From Cryptomeria japonica (Eukaryota; Streptophyta; Pinopsida; Cupressales; Cupressaceae), in contig NC_081406.1 of NCBI RefSeq assembly GCF_030272615.1, positions 172,740,861-172,804,860 on the forward strand: a DNA stretch of 64,000 nucleotides, in the 5' to 3' direction. Both the position numbers and the translations under genes were made by a program. The notes under the pieces are model-generated. The model saw nothing but the letters and a program-made list of their open reading frames with translations. It was not told where the DNA came from and searched no databases. Numbering within the stretch: the first letter of the stretch is position 1; each line of letters opens with the position of its first letter. Positions 31,941 through 44,981 of this stretch are shown here, in pieces.

Positions 31941-34912
31941 TAATTGACTTGTGTGTAAAGTAAAAATATTTTTAAAAACAATAATACTGATAGCATTACT
32001 GTTCATAGATTCTTTAATATATTTTTCTTTATTTCATCACGAAGTAATCACCATCTTTAGTTAGTATTTTTAATAAAACACATGTTAATTTTTCGTTTGA
32101 GTTTTACATTTGATTCATAACCTATAAGGATGTTTGCATTATTAAGTTGTGTATGAGAAAACAATAATTTATGTGAATTTTTTTTTTAAGGTGAATTAAT
32201 TAGTTTAAAATTAAAAATGATTTCTTCTTATTTCACAAATATATTTAGTCATATATTTTCATGCATGCATTTATATACATATAAATAAGCTACTATATTT
32301 GTATTCCCATTCATTCTTTTTTTATTTATTCTTTTTAATAACAATTTTTTCATGTTTTTAAAGTATAATACATGTATTCTTGCTCTTATTATCATTATTC
32401 TTATAGTATATTTATTTTTTATATTCATATTTAATTGACCTTTTTCATTTTAGCATTCGTCTAACCTTGAGCTCGTCTTTTGTAACTATTTTTTTGGATT
32501 TGTACTCTTTTTTCTTAGCATCTATGTTGGAAAATTAAGTGTCTCAACCTTAGAAATTTCTCACAATTAACACCAAAAAACAAAAAGGGAGCGTTTCAAT
32601 TCTTAGTTGGCACTTTTTCCACATTTAGGTTCCTTTAAAAAAGGAATACTAATTGTCAAAAGATGTCTTTTCCATAGTATATTATGTAAGGCCCATTTTT
32701 AGAGACTATGATAATAGTTTTTATGACAACTCTATGGTGCAGGGGCACCTAGGTGGTCATATGCTCCTATTTGGCTATTATGAGTTATTTTCAATTTTAA
32801 ATGTCATGTCAAGATTTAATAAGGTCATGAATGACCATCCTTTATGTAATCAAGTCACTTGTGACCATTCGGTGGTGTTTTGAGTCTTTAAGAAGTCATG
32901 TTGCTATACTTTGTCAAGATTGTCATAAGAGGGTGTAAGTTGCTCATATGCCTCCCATGACACTTTTTGATGTATGAAGGCTTTTTTGGCCCTTATATGG
33001 ACATTTGTGAGTGATTTAAAGTCAAATATAATTATTTTGTTAAGTTTTGTGGTCATTAGGATAGAGGGACAAAAGTTGTCATTATTGACAAAAAAATGTT
33101 AATGCAACTTTAAGTATTTGGTGTATCTTGATTAAGGTAAGGTTAAATGGAAGTTATAGTCATTGGGGGTGGGGAGAACATATATTTAAGGCCTTTCACA
33201 TCGACCATGTGTTAGTTGTTGGAGATATTGAAGGATAAATTTAATTAAATTTTAAATTTTCCCTGCATTTCCCTATTTTTCTCAGATGTTGCAGTCAATT
33301 CCATTGCATTTTTCACTATGAGATCTTTCTTCTAGTTATTGGAAGTTGATTGGACATGGTAGAGGTGTGAATCCTCGCCATTTGGGCTTTGATTTTATTT
33401 TAAAATGTTCATTTTTTAGCAAGTTACATATTTTTTTGTGAAAACTATTATAACCTTGCCTAGGGTTTGCAAGGATACAAAAGAAAATGTAAAACCTCAC
33501 TTTCCACACTTGAAAAACCCCACAAATGGATGAAAAGTTGTATCTTGTTGTGTACTTTCATTTTTTTATGGTTGCAGGGCCCCATGAAGAATTTGGCACA
33601 TGCTACATGAGTTGAGAGGACTGATTTTGGCGTCTTGGTCTATTAGGACAGTGGTTCGATGGTAAGTTGAATTGTGAATGCAAAGCTAAGGACCTGGGGA
33701 GGTTAAAAGGAGACAGAGAGAGGTGTGTAGGGGTAACACAAGTATGTTCCAAGTATTATTTTTCCCTTCAACAAACCAAAACAACTCATGAATGCAATTG
33801 TCCTCATAAGTGCTTTGACTGTCACAATGAATGGTGCTATAGCAACAGGCTTTGTTTGGCCTTTTGAGGTGGATGGGGTGATGAAGACCGATATAATTGT
33901 GTTTTCCAAGTTGATTAACACCTTAGGAAACCATTGTTGAAGTGGAAGGTTGAAGGATCTTGAAGGAATTTGAAGCATCCTCTTAGTAAGGAATCCTAAT
34001 TGCACCTAGTAACCGGGTTAATAGTCCTTATTGAATAAAATGTTCCAAAGCAACCACAAAAGGATTTCACAAATGTTATGGAGTTCCCTAATGAGTGCCT
34101 CAAGATGCTTTTGGTTTGTGGATATCTATTTGGGTTGATGAGCTATACCTTGTCTTGATAATTTGGTATCCTAATAGAAGATATGCTTCTATGAGTGGGG
34201 TTTTGAGGGTTTGGAGCGATCTAGGGGTTGAAGAGTCTTAGGTTGGCCTTGGGAAAGTTGAATAAACCTAAACTAATGTGTACTAATAATTAGACAAGGG
34301 TTGAGAAGCATGAGTTCATTTTTTGGGCTATTAAAGCCTTATTAGTATCTATAGTCTTGTGAGGGCTCTTGAGAGTTTGTGGAGAGTTGTCACCTTGTTT
34401 GAATAGGTGAGTTGGGAGAAATATTCCCTAGTTTGTGTTCATCCATTGTGTTTTTTGAATGCTTTGCATTACTCTAAGGGTAAAAAATAGGGGAGAACAC
34501 TTTGGATGCTTTGCATGACCTTACAATTGCTACAAAATTCAAATGCATTGGAACATATCATAAAGTAAAACAAATTTGGTACAATAACATGTCATGAATT
34601 ACAAAAGGAACGTAAAATATAATCATTGAAACATGAGGAAATTTTTAATTTTAGTGTAACAATTTTAATATATTTTGGAACCCCTCTAATTAATATGTGA
34701 TATCAAATAATAAAAACACTAGTATAACTCAAAATGCACAATCAAGAAAAACCTGTAGTAACAAATAAAACCTATAATTCAAAAAAATAAATATCAAGAC
34801 AATATTTTTTCATGATCATAAGTATCAACCCCCAAGTTACTCTTGCATCACATGATGCACAAAAGAGGGATTTTTCCTCCTATTTGTAGCAACCAAACTA
34901 GGTGTTTAATGC
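31941..34912. other. AT-rich interval without identified genes
   Basis: No domain-like translation seen. From about 32680 (TGTAAGGCCCATTTTTAGAG) to 34480 the base composition is less extreme and may be an old LTR-element remnant, but I found no paired repeat or PBS. ORFs at 32653, 33667 and 33703-34005 have no recognisable features. Confidence 0.4.
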
Positions 34913-35400
34913 TAATGATAGTGGCATCAAGGATGATTGTTATTGTTGATTAGGCACGTGCATGGAAGGCATAATCCCAAGATAAAATTGTTGGTCAATA
35001 ATAGGTGAAAGTTCTTGTTAGTTTACCACTAATGAAAATGGTTTAAAAGAGTTACATTGCCTCTACTTTAGCAACCTAAATTAATTTTAATGTTGTCCAT
35101 ACAAAAACCCACAAGAAAAATAAAAAATCATTTAAAACTGTATATCCAACAAGCCAAAACATGTAAATCTACCCCTATGAAATATAGGTAGATAATATAT
35201 TTTTCCCTTTTCTAAGAACCCAAAAGAAACTTGTTAAAAAAAAATTCACAAATTATTTTAAAATTACATTAAAACCATACCAAATAAAAATATTAACACT
35301 TCTCGAAATTCACCAAAAGATCATATTTGAATGCACTATTTGAGACTTATTTTGCATGTCATTTCATACCCTTTAGAAAAAGAAAAATTAATATAATAAA
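34913..35400. repeat. Dispersed repeat, copy B
   Basis: Undisrupted second copy of the repeat at 30792-31255, same orientation, including a few matching bases to the left (TGATAGTGGCATC vs 6111 TGATAGTGTCACC). Confidence 0.82.
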
Positions 35401-35984
35401 CACCAACAAACACAACCTAAGGTGACAAAATGAGTATCAAGGGATCTCGGTTTCTCTTTACTAAGATCATTTGGTATAATGAACTAGCATGATGAATAAA
35501 ACATACCCCAAAAAAAATTCTACTTTCTTACCAACCTAATCTATAAATCCAACAAAGTAAAAGTATATAGTACATAATAAATCTCATCATGAAAGACTAT
35601 AGATAAAACACAAAAATAAATAATCATGATATTCATCAATTAGCTGCAATTTAATGGATTCATTCTTGAAAAACTCATTATTCACCAAGATAGATAATAT
35701 TAAACAAAAACTTATGTAACATAAAAATCTAAATTCTACACATTTAGCCCATGCAAATTCACCATTCCAAATAACTAGTTCAATATAGGTGTTCAATTTG
35801 AATGCATCAATATAGACTAGAAAATGAAAATCACAGAGAAAATATTTCTTGGGGCTGGTTCACTGTCAAAATGTTTGGCTTTTGGATTTTTCAAAGGATA
35901 GTACAAGAGTTGGGATATTATTCTCTAACATAATATCAATTGGAGTAACAAATGGTGAGGCATGAATTTCGCCTCAAAATTTGG
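35401..35984. other. AT-rich interval, nothing identified
   Basis: No gene or repeat pairing supported. Confidence 0.4.
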
Positions 35985-36730
35985 CCTAAAGCCTCGGGAA
36001 GTCAAGCGAATCCATACGGGATTCCTCTGAGTATGCGTTGAATTACTTTTTCTTTTAATACACTTATCTTTCAATTAGGGGACTTCGCAATCCATCTACT
36101 TTACCAAATCCTAGACCCCATCCCCGAATGCCTAAGTACTAGGGACAACTTCATCCCCAGACTGCCTACATACCTGTTTTGGCACGGAATCAAGGCGTAA
36201 AGTATGTAGTTCTATTTTCTAATCTATGGTTTAATGTAAACTATTTTGGTGGGTACGCAACCCTTTCTAGGGTCAATGTCCCAGACAGTTTCTCTGCGGT
36301 TTCTACCCATGATGGTAGCTTTAAGCAAAGGCTCAGGGTGGCCTATTGCTTGTGGCCTAAAATATCTAGGTCTTAACGCCTATCATAAGTGTCACCCTTG
36401 ACCCAATTGTCAATTGTCAATAATTATTCGAGATTAAGCCAAGTTTATAAAAGCATTTCACTCAATCAACCCTAAAGGGGTTTACTAAGGTTTAACTTGT
36501 GGATGTAAATTCATTCAAAGATTATCTTATTAGATTATCAATCTAAGGGGGATTACCTACCCCTTGGATTTTAACTTCCAAGTGTCCCTTATTACTCCCC
36601 GATGATTTATAGGGACGATGCCACAGACGTTGTTGATGCAGCTTTATTAGGCATTAAGTGTAGTAGTTCAACGCGACAGCTTTACCCGGAAGTGTGACCC
36701 AGAGGCACCATAGATACCAAACACTGCTAA
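35985..36730. other. GC-richer block of likely repeat origin
   Basis: From GCCTCGGGAAGTCAAGCG to CACCATAGATACC the composition is clearly less AT-rich than both sides. CTGCCTACATACC (36163) and GTATGTAG (36203) form an inverted pair. The layout resembles regulatory parts of plant LTRs, but borders and family are not shown. Confidence 0.4.
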
Positions 36731-37389
36731 GGTTTTGGTTTCAACTCCACTTATTTAGTTATCCAACTAGGAATGAACCATAAGTTCACGAAATCTTGAA
36801 TAAAATTTTACTTAACAATTACAAAACTATTACATGGAAAATAAATTATTGCTTGACATTGAAAATAAGATATAATTGAAAGGAACATTTGACAAGGATG
36901 AAAAATAAATAAATCAACTACCTTGGAGTAACATTCTCGTGAAAATAACTATGATAAAAATCTAATTCTTGAACTAAATACATGAAAATTCCAATTTCTT
37001 GAAAGCTAGGATACTTGTAGGAAATAGCTTACAAAATGATTTGAATCATTAACTCTTACACTTTTAATAAGCACTTAATACATGAAAGATATTGAATTGC
37101 TGGCAAGAAGGTTACCAACCAATTTAGTGCCTACTTGCTTGAAGGGAAAAGATCTTGATAACCACATTACCCATGTTTGAAATATGAGGTTAGGAGAGAG
37201 ACGGATTTCTCGCTAATTAACCAGTAAGAATAAGGCTCCTAATTAATACCAATCAATCTACCTTTAATCAACCATTATGAATATCAATTTTTTTTTTAGT
37301 TAACCAATATGAACACGATTGTCAAATAATCCCAATCAATTCACTTTTAATTAACCAATGAAAATAATTCCAATCAATCCATTTTAATT
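36731..37389. other. AT-rich interval with AATTAACCAAT phrases
   Basis: No gene. AATTAACCAAT-like phrases recur from 37215 and grade into the tandem array at 37390. Confidence 0.4.
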
Positions 37390-37525
37390 AACCAATATAC
37401 AAAAAGTTCCTAAGTAATTCCAATTAATCAATATACAAAAAGTTCCTAAATAATTCCAATTAACCAATATACAAAAAGTTCCTAAATAATTCCAATTAAC
37501 CAAAATACAAAAAGTTCCTAAATAG
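37390..37525. repeat. 36-bp tandem array
   Basis: CCAATATACAAAAAGTTCCT recurs at 37392, about 37428, 37464 and 37500 (last two variants), exactly 36 bp apart, four units. Confidence 0.9.
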
Positions 37526-38784
37526 TTATAATCTTTGTCTAGTTGCTTTTGAGCCAATGCCAAAACCTTCGCAACATTATAAGGAGGTAACTAACTAACC
37601 CTCCCACTTGAAGAAATTTAACCCTTGGTTATTCAATAACTTTATCAATCTCAAATTCTTAAATGGGAGCTAAGGTTCGCTCCTAGATCTTCCTCAATTA
37701 AAATTATTGTTTAATCTTCTAAGTGATCATGGAAAGGGATTCTCAAAATCCATATTAAGGCAAGAATCCAACAATAAGAAATCATAACTCATTCATCTTC
37801 AAAGCTAATTTTCATTAGACATTTACAACGAAAGATGAAAACCTAATTGAAGTCCGCAAACTAAGACAAGTATCATGGTAGAATGATTTCAGATTTGATA
37901 ATATAAATGATATAACAATATAGATTATACCAAGCAGATTGTATGAAGCTTTATTATGAGTTTCACCCCTACATTAAATGGAATTTCCCCCTTTTACTAA
38001 TCTTCTATTTTCTTAAGGTTAGAAAATAAATCTGACCATTATTAGGTTGACTATACTAAATACCTTGTTTATTTTGCATCTTGGAATCTAATAAAGAGCA
38101 ATCCAATATTCAACCTACTACTACTAAGAGATTTATATTCAAAATGAAGACTATGGTAACTTCAATTATGCAACTTTCACGATAATCATAAATATGTATT
38201 TGGTATGATGACAATAAATATGTAACTTTCATGACATTAAATTTGTCTTTTTCTAATTTTACCCCCTTTAAAAATAATATTGATACTTAAGTAAGAAAGG
38301 AAATATCAATCTAAATTCATGAAATAAATGAATCATCCAATTAAATAAATCTACTTAGTTAAAATTCATTGTAAAGAATTTAAATTGTTCATTCCTATCT
38401 AAGTTTTCCAATCACTCGACAAATGATTTCTCATTTTTCTAATCTAGATTCAATTGTTGGGACCTATTTCCAATTTTAATCCCCTTTAGAATTTACAAAT
38501 AGTGATACAACAAAATTTGATAAATTAACAATCTTTTTTATGTATGCATTTTCATATTATTAAAATTAATAATTACAACAAATTATTAAAATTAGTGTTA
38601 ACATAATCTTACTATATTAATATTATTAATAAATTATTATATTTTTATTTTATTTAAAAGCTATTAATACCTAATCTTACTTTGATTAAGTTTTATTCAT
38701 GGAAATAATAACTAGTGATTTATTTATTAGTTGTTAAATAAAATAAAAATATAGATAATAGTTGTGTGATGAAATTACAGAGTT
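37526..38784. other. AT-rich interval, nothing identified
   Basis: No supported ORF or repeat pair. Confidence 0.4.
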
Positions 38785-39095
38785 ACAGAGAATGATTTTC
38801 TGGAGGCATCAACAGATTTCACATATTCCTGAGATGCATTTTTTTTTGAAATGTTTTATTTACAGAGAATGATTTTCAGGAGGCATCAACAGATTTCACA
38901 TATTCCTAAGATGCTTTTTAAAAAAAAATTATTTACAAAGAATGATTTTCGGGAGGCATCAGCAGATTTTACACATTCCTGAGATGTATTTTCTTTATTG
39001 AAAAGGTTTATTTACAGAGAATGATTTTCCAAAGACAGTGATATAAAACAATAATTTAAGAAAGGGTTTATTTAAGAGAACGATTTTCTGGAAAC
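38785..39095. repeat. Degenerate 60-79-bp tandem repeats
   Basis: ACAGAGAATGATTTTC recurs at 38785, 38862, 38935, 39014 and (variant) 39074. The first three units carry GGAGGCATCAACAGATTTCA-like sequence; the last two carry GATATAAAA(C/T)AATAATTTAAG. Confidence 0.85.
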
Positions 39096-39402
39096 ATTGA
39101 TATAAAATAATAATTTAAGAAACAGATTTCTCAGAAAGGAAAATTTCAGAGAAAATACTTTACACAAGGCACCAATAATTTGTTGAATAGATTTTTGAGA
39201 GAAAGTAGTTTTATTTTATTCTTACAGAGAATATCAAATACATTTGAAAATTTCCTTTCCTACAATCACAGAGAAGTAGACTACTCACAAAGGGAAAATA
39301 AGGGAACAAAAGAAATACACACAATTGATCAAACCCTCATTCAAAGAGCAATAAGCTCATGGTGCACAACTTTATAATCACAGAGAGGTAGAAAGAAAAA
39401 TT

Positions 39403-39536
39403 CACTATTAAGGAATAAGATTTTCATTTGATTGATCAAACCCACGAGTGAGTGAAAGATTAAATCACTCACTATTAAGGAATAAGATTTTCATTTGATT
39501 GATCAAACCCACGAGTGAGTGAAAGATTAAATCACA
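39403..39536. repeat. 67-bp perfect-looking tandem duplication
   Basis: CACTATTAAGGAATAAGATT at 39403 recurs at 39470, continuing identically through GAGTGAGTGAAAGATTAAAT. Confidence 0.93.
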
Positions 39537-40910
39537 AGAAAGAAAAAGAATAAAAATAAGAAGCAAGATTCATACACAGAAAATTAATTTTTTTATTCAT
39601 AGGAAAGAAAAGAATAAAATAAGAAAATAAGATTCATGCACGGGTAATTAATCTCTATTCAGAGAAGAATTAATTCTTGGAAAAAAATAACTAAATAGAA
39701 AAAATAGGATTTTTGCACAAATCTAGACTTAAATAGAAAAGAAAGCAAAAGCAAGATCTCTTTCCTTCTTTTTCCCTAAGTAAAATTAATTAAATAAATA
39801 GATATCCTTACATGCGTTTTTAAGGAGAAAAGGTTTACTTTTTTTTTTTGAAACAACAAATACATATATATATTCTTTTTTTTGAATTAATAGAATTTCC
39901 TTTATTAATTTTTCTAATTAACTAAGATGGTAGATATTTTATATGAAATAAATTCTAAGAGGGAAAATAAACTATTTCTTGCAAAATACAAAATTCACGT
40001 ATGTCAATTAAAAGAATGCGAAGAAAGGAGAACCTGGATACTCAAAGCTCGATGTAGAATCCCCTCCAAATTCTTCAAGCTAGCCTCCCTTGATCCTTTC
40101 TGGCAACTTTGTGAAATTTCTTGAAAACAACTACTTAACAATCCTACAATAAAATGTGACTCAAAGAGAAACCTACTACTTTCAATAACTTGAGAAAAAA
40201 AATTTCTTCAAAATCCTCCTCTTTTCAAAAATTTGCATACATTATATAGAAAAGATCCCTCAATTCCACTATCAAGAGAATTAATTGAAAGAAATGATTC
40301 TTTTCCAATATTGGGTCCATGCAAAATTGATTAATATCTTAGTGGGGGGAGTTACATGCAAGGAAATTAAGGAATGAAGATTCCTTTAGAACCCTCTAAT
40401 TTCTCCTACAACATGTGCTAAATAACATATTGGGAAAATAAATAATTTTTAAATTAATTTATTGCAAAAGTGATTGTTGTCATAGTGGGGGTTACATTTG
40501 ACCATGCATTTAATATTCAAATTTGAATTCTCCTCCATTTTATCAAAAATAAATTTTGTAACTCCTTTGTCATAAAAAGAACTATGAATAGAATTATTCT
40601 TGTCATAGAATAATTTATAACTCCCATGTCATATATTTGCTAAATATAATATTTATTCCTTGATATTTTGAATTTGAAAATTACTTTTCTAGAATCTTCT
40701 TATTTCTCCTACACCATGTGGTCAATTAGAATATTGAGGAAATAAATAATTTCCAAGTAAATTATGACCTCACAAGTTTGTCACCACTATTTAATTCTTC
40801 TTTTATTTAAAAACTTCAACCTCATTTCAATTTATCTTTTCTTTCTAACATCACTCATAATAATAATAATAATAGCAAGTCATATCAAGTTCCAAAAAGA
40901 GGGTTATGAC
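39537..40910. other. AT-rich interval with weak internal duplication
   Basis: No gene seen. TTCTCCTACAACATGTGCTAA (40401) and TTCTCCTACACCATGTGGTCA (40708) begin loosely repeated segments about 307 bp apart. Confidence 0.4.
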
Positions 40911-41310
40911 AAGGATTGTAAAATAAAGGTTGTAAAATAATTAACTATCTTTTACATAAGTATGAATATATATACATACATGATACCAACTTAAAAACTG
41001 ACATAAAATAACATTTCTAAACATATCCATTCAAATTTTGGCAATATATTTTTTTATAGTCAAATATTTTTAGTATTATTTAATAATTAAAAAATCAAAT
41101 TAAATCATCACACATCTAGATAATAAAAGAATAAAACCAAATTGTATATGAGCATGCATTTATGATTTCATGTATCAACTAAATAAAACGAACCTTATCT
41201 AATTAGATATCCACTAGTTCGTATGATAAGTAAATAAGATAAAAATTTATATGAGTATTCACTTAGGAATATAGTAGTGTTGACTTTAAAAAGAAGATTA
41301 AACAACAATA
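40911..41310. repeat. 400-bp direct repeat, copy 1
   Basis: AAGGATTGTAAAATAAAGG to TTAAACAACAATA. Matches 41745-42144 at a constant 834-bp offset with very few changes. Confidence 0.92.
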
Positions 41311-41744
41311 TTAATGATAATAATGATGATGGATACTATTAGTGATAAATGATAATAAAAGCATGAATGAAAAATTAAGTGGATCCATTCGGACTTAGAA
41401 TGATAAATTTTATGTGTCTACACTATATTTTTTTAATATTTCAATAATATTTTTTCAAATAAAAAGATAAAATAAGACAAAGAGGGACATTAGTGAGAAG
41501 CATAATAAAAAGAGAAATTTCTTGTATAACTAGGTCTATATAAATCTACCTTGTAAAATGTAGAAAATTCAAAATGTGACATTCTAATCTTGTTTTATTA
41601 TATTAGAAAAATGTTATACACACCTATGTGGATCTATATATATACTGATTAAAAATACTTGCATTGTATGAATTCTCATATTTATAAAAATTGAGAGATA
41701 TTTTATGCACTAATTACATAGGCAATTTGAGAAAACAAAGTGGA
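41311..41744. other. Spacer between the 400-bp repeats
   Basis: 434 bp of AT-rich DNA. A purine-rich run (GAGAAAACAAAGTGGAAAGG) ends it. No PBS follows copy 1, so a TRIM-type LTR element is not supported. Confidence 0.4.
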
Positions 41745-42144
41745 AAGGATTGTAAAATAAAGGTTGTAAAATAATTAACTATCTTTTACATAAGTATGAA
41801 TATATATACATACATGATACCAACTTAAAAACTGACATAAAATAACATTTCTAAACATATTCATTCAAATTTTGGCAATATATCTTTTTATAGTCAAACA
41901 TTTTTAGTATTATTTAATAATTAAAAAATTAAATTAAATCATCAAACATCTAGATAATAAAATAATAAAACCAAATTGTATATGAGCATGCATTTATGAT
42001 TTCATGTATCAACTAAATAAAACGAACCTTATCTAATTAGATATCCACTAGTTTGTATGATAAGTAAATAAGATAAAATTTTATATGAGTATTCACTTAT
42101 GAATATAGTAGTGCTGACTTTAAAAAGAAGATTAAACAACAATA
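41745..42144. repeat. 400-bp direct repeat, copy 2
   Basis: Second copy, ending CAACAATA at 42144, where similarity to copy 1 stops sharply. Confidence 0.92.
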
Positions 42145-43316
42145 AGTATTAAAAATAAAACGGAGATAGCCAGAAAGGAACATATAACACAATGAATTAC
42201 ATGGTCACCATAAAGGCTATATTCATGGGAAAACATGACAATATTCATTATTCACTATTACACCGGTGCACAATACACAATTTGCACTCGTTCATTTATT
42301 AAAAATATTAATTCTTCAAATATGAAGAGGTAAACAACAACTGAAGTGGTGAAGGAAAGGAACATTTGATCAAATGATCATTAGAATTCACATTATCAAC
42401 AATCTCCCACTTGAAGTCCAACCTATACAACCATGAACAATGATACCCCTAGTTTTTCACTCTTAATCTCACATTGCAACCAACTTCAAAGAAGCTATGC
42501 ACAAATTATATCCTCTCCAAATTATATCTGATTCAACAAGACATAACAACTGAAAATCTTTTGCTTTAAATCCTAAAACAAAATTATTCCTCAAGACCCA
42601 GGCCTTCATAATCCTCTCCATGTTGATAGTCCTCATATCAAAGAGTTTAAAAATGACACTCTAATCATCATGGCATCTTAACAAGTTGTATGTGTAGCAA
42701 TCATTGACCCACACATTCTCCAAAAACACAACAAGAAGCCAAAATGGATTATCCTTAGTTTTTATGACAAGCACTAAAGTTGTTAATTGATAAATGCCAT
42801 TAGTAATGATCAAAATAATTTGAATCCAACAACCTTTGGGAAGTCTCATTCTTAGATTTGGGTGTGTCAAGAGCAAGACAACCTGGTTCATTATCATTCA
42901 TTCCAATTGTAATGAATTTTTCGTCATTAGCAGGTCTTTCAATGGTCTCAAGTTTCACTATAGACGAACCATAAATAATCCTAGTAAGAATTGTCCCCGT
43001 ATGAAAACAACCTTTCCAATAATTTTGAATCTTTCTCATATTTTCCTTAACACTTGAATTCTAAGAAGTGGAAAATACCAATATCTAATTGTCTCCCTAT
43101 CGTTTTGTTTCCTCCCAGCCATCAAAACTTCTAATTTCAATTTCCAGTGATACATATTCATTAGCAAGCATTCATTTTTCAGACAAATTTGGCATTAAAA
43201 TTTCATCAAAAATAATATCTCTACTGCGAATGACATGTTTCAAAATGAGATCCCACTTCTGTAGGCACATTTATCATTGCCATATTCAATAAAAATACTT
43301 TTTTTGGCCTTCATGT
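42145..43316 (-). pseudogene. Decayed minus-strand Copia 3' fragment
   Basis: TATCAACA|ATCTCCCACTTGAAGTCC at 42395-42420 reads, on the minus strand, as the polypurine tract followed by the LTR start TGTTGA, typical of Copia. From 43316 down, minus-strand frames read as the Copia integrase-RT linker (FIEYGN..., a GISF piece, then a RSRDIIFDE-like and an EILMPNLSEK piece in another frame). LTR sequence would lie at 42145-42402, containing GGGAAAACATG. The middle of pol is deleted. Borders other than the PPT/LTR junction are uncertain. Confidence 0.5.
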
Positions 43317-43339
43317 ATGTGAATGAAGACCTTGTAGAA

Positions 43340-43740
43340 TCTTTAAAGGGTGGGTGCACGAAGTTGGGTCCCAATTCCGTGGAAGTCTGCGAGCAAAAAA
43401 GTTTGCCGCTAGAAACGAGTGCCCATTTTTTAAGAAACGAGCACCTGTTTAGCTTCGGAGCCCCGACCCATAAAAATAAAACAAGTGCACATTTTGAAAA
43501 ATGGGTGCCCGTTTAGGATCGGACCACCATAGAGAAAAGGGTGCACGATTTTTAGAAACGGGCACATGTTTCTAAAAATGGGTACCCGTTTCTAAAAATG
43601 GGCACCCATTTCTAAAAACGTGTACCAGTTTCTAAAAATGGGCACATGTTTCTTAAAGTACTATAAATTTCAAAACAGGTGCCTATTTTTTGAATTTTAA
43701 ATAACGAGCGCCTGTTTCATAAAAGATAGAGCAGGAAACA
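43340..43740. repeat. Minisatellite region, 20-bp core
   Basis: Between 43542 and 43660 the unit ATGGGCACCCATTTCTAAAA (variants ACGGGCACATG..., ATGGGTACCCG..., ACGTGTACCAG...) repeats at exactly 20 bp about five times. Degenerate GAGTGCCCATTTTTTAAGAA-like units extend to both sides. The unit centre GGGTACCC/GGGCACCC is near-palindromic. Confidence 0.85.
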
Positions 43741-44577
43741 CACCTATGCCTCGGTTTTGGCTTCGGGTTAGGCTTGGTGGGACCAAGCCTATGCTTGGAC
43801 CTCCAAAAAAATGGCTAAGGCACTAGAATATTGGATTTTTGTCTTACCGTAATTTTTTGAAGGTCTTCCTGATTGTATTTTTTGATGAAACAAAAACCCA
43901 TTAGAGTTCTCAATGTCCTAATTTCAAAAATGTAAGTTTCATAGTGATATGATTAGTTTTACTATTTTTGCATTATTTATTAATCAAAAGTGGTACCTAA
44001 ATGTAAAATAGTGAGGGTTAGTAAAAATTTAATAACGTTTTTGTTTATAGGTTTTTTTAAAAATAAATTATATGACATCAATCTACATACAATTCTTTTG
44101 AAGATTAAAAAAATAATAATTAAAAAATATGAAATTTTCATCAAATTATGGTGGTCGTACACCAGATGTTTTAAAAATGTACTTTATAGTCAATTAAAAA
44201 AAATATATTCAATAAAAAAATAAGAAAAAATATTCTCATCAATATTTGGTGTATTAGGTATCTTTTCCCAGAAGGATTTGCAAACATTCTTTTATTTACG
44301 TCAAAATATGGCGGTCATACACATGTGTGGTATGGTCTTGAAACATGCATTTTAAAAAAGTGGTTTTTAAATATGCCTACTAAAAAGAAAATTATACCAT
44401 GTGAGTATTGAAATAAATTACATATTTCAAAATTAGACTCCGAGTACTACATTTTCTATTACTAAAGTTTTTTCAGATTCAAATTCTAAGTACCTCAAAT
44501 TTTAACATCAATCGACAAAAAAATTGAAAAATAGGGAAAACACTTCCACTTTTTGCCCAAAAGTGGGACTCAACTTC
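43741..44577. other. AT-rich interval, loose internal similarity
   Basis: ATCAAATTATGGTGGTCGTACAC (44140) and TCAAAATATGGCGGTCATACAC (44301) are related. No gene seen. Confidence 0.4.
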
Positions 44578-44969
44578 AAATCTTTTGACACAAACACAAA
44601 TCTTTTATTCAAATCTGGAAAAACAAATTACATTGTTGTAGGCCACACTGAACATTGCAATTCAGTAGTTTTTATAGAGGTTGCAGCTTCTTCCAACAAA
44701 TAGTTCACTCCTCATTACATTCCATGTATTTATTGTGCATTATTCAAATTAAAAATTATTAATAGTCTCTAAACATAACTAACTAAATAAAGCTATAAAT
44801 AGTCTCCTATAAATAAAACAATACATGTGGGTGCACATGCTTTATTCCACTAAAAATAAAACCGAACTAATTGTCCAAAAGAAAACTAAAAATAGTTTTC
44901 TTGTTGTGCATGGAAAGAAACTGGAGTTCTAAAATTAAAGCAGGAGTTGCATGCATGTTCGTAGCATCA
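44578..44969 (-). repeat. 3' LTR of G-patch element
   Basis: Left copy. The inner edge is put at GTAGCATCA (44969) since the minus-strand ORF stops at 44982 and TGATGCTACG would start the LTR. The outer edge is truncated or diverged. Confidence 0.6.
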
Positions 44970-44981
44970 ATTATCTTCACA

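Noticed and set aside
33667-34005. ORFs on both strands with some Cys residues
   Set aside because: No regular zinc-knuckle spacing and no neighbouring coding evidence.
40840-40912. LTR end at GAGGGTTATGACA
   Set aside because: Looks like some Gypsy LTR ends, but no matching start, partner LTR or TSD was found.
40911-42144. TRIM element with 391-bp LTRs
   Set aside because: A purine run precedes copy 2, but no PBS follows copy 1, no TSD is present and similarity extends past the supposed TG/CA ends.
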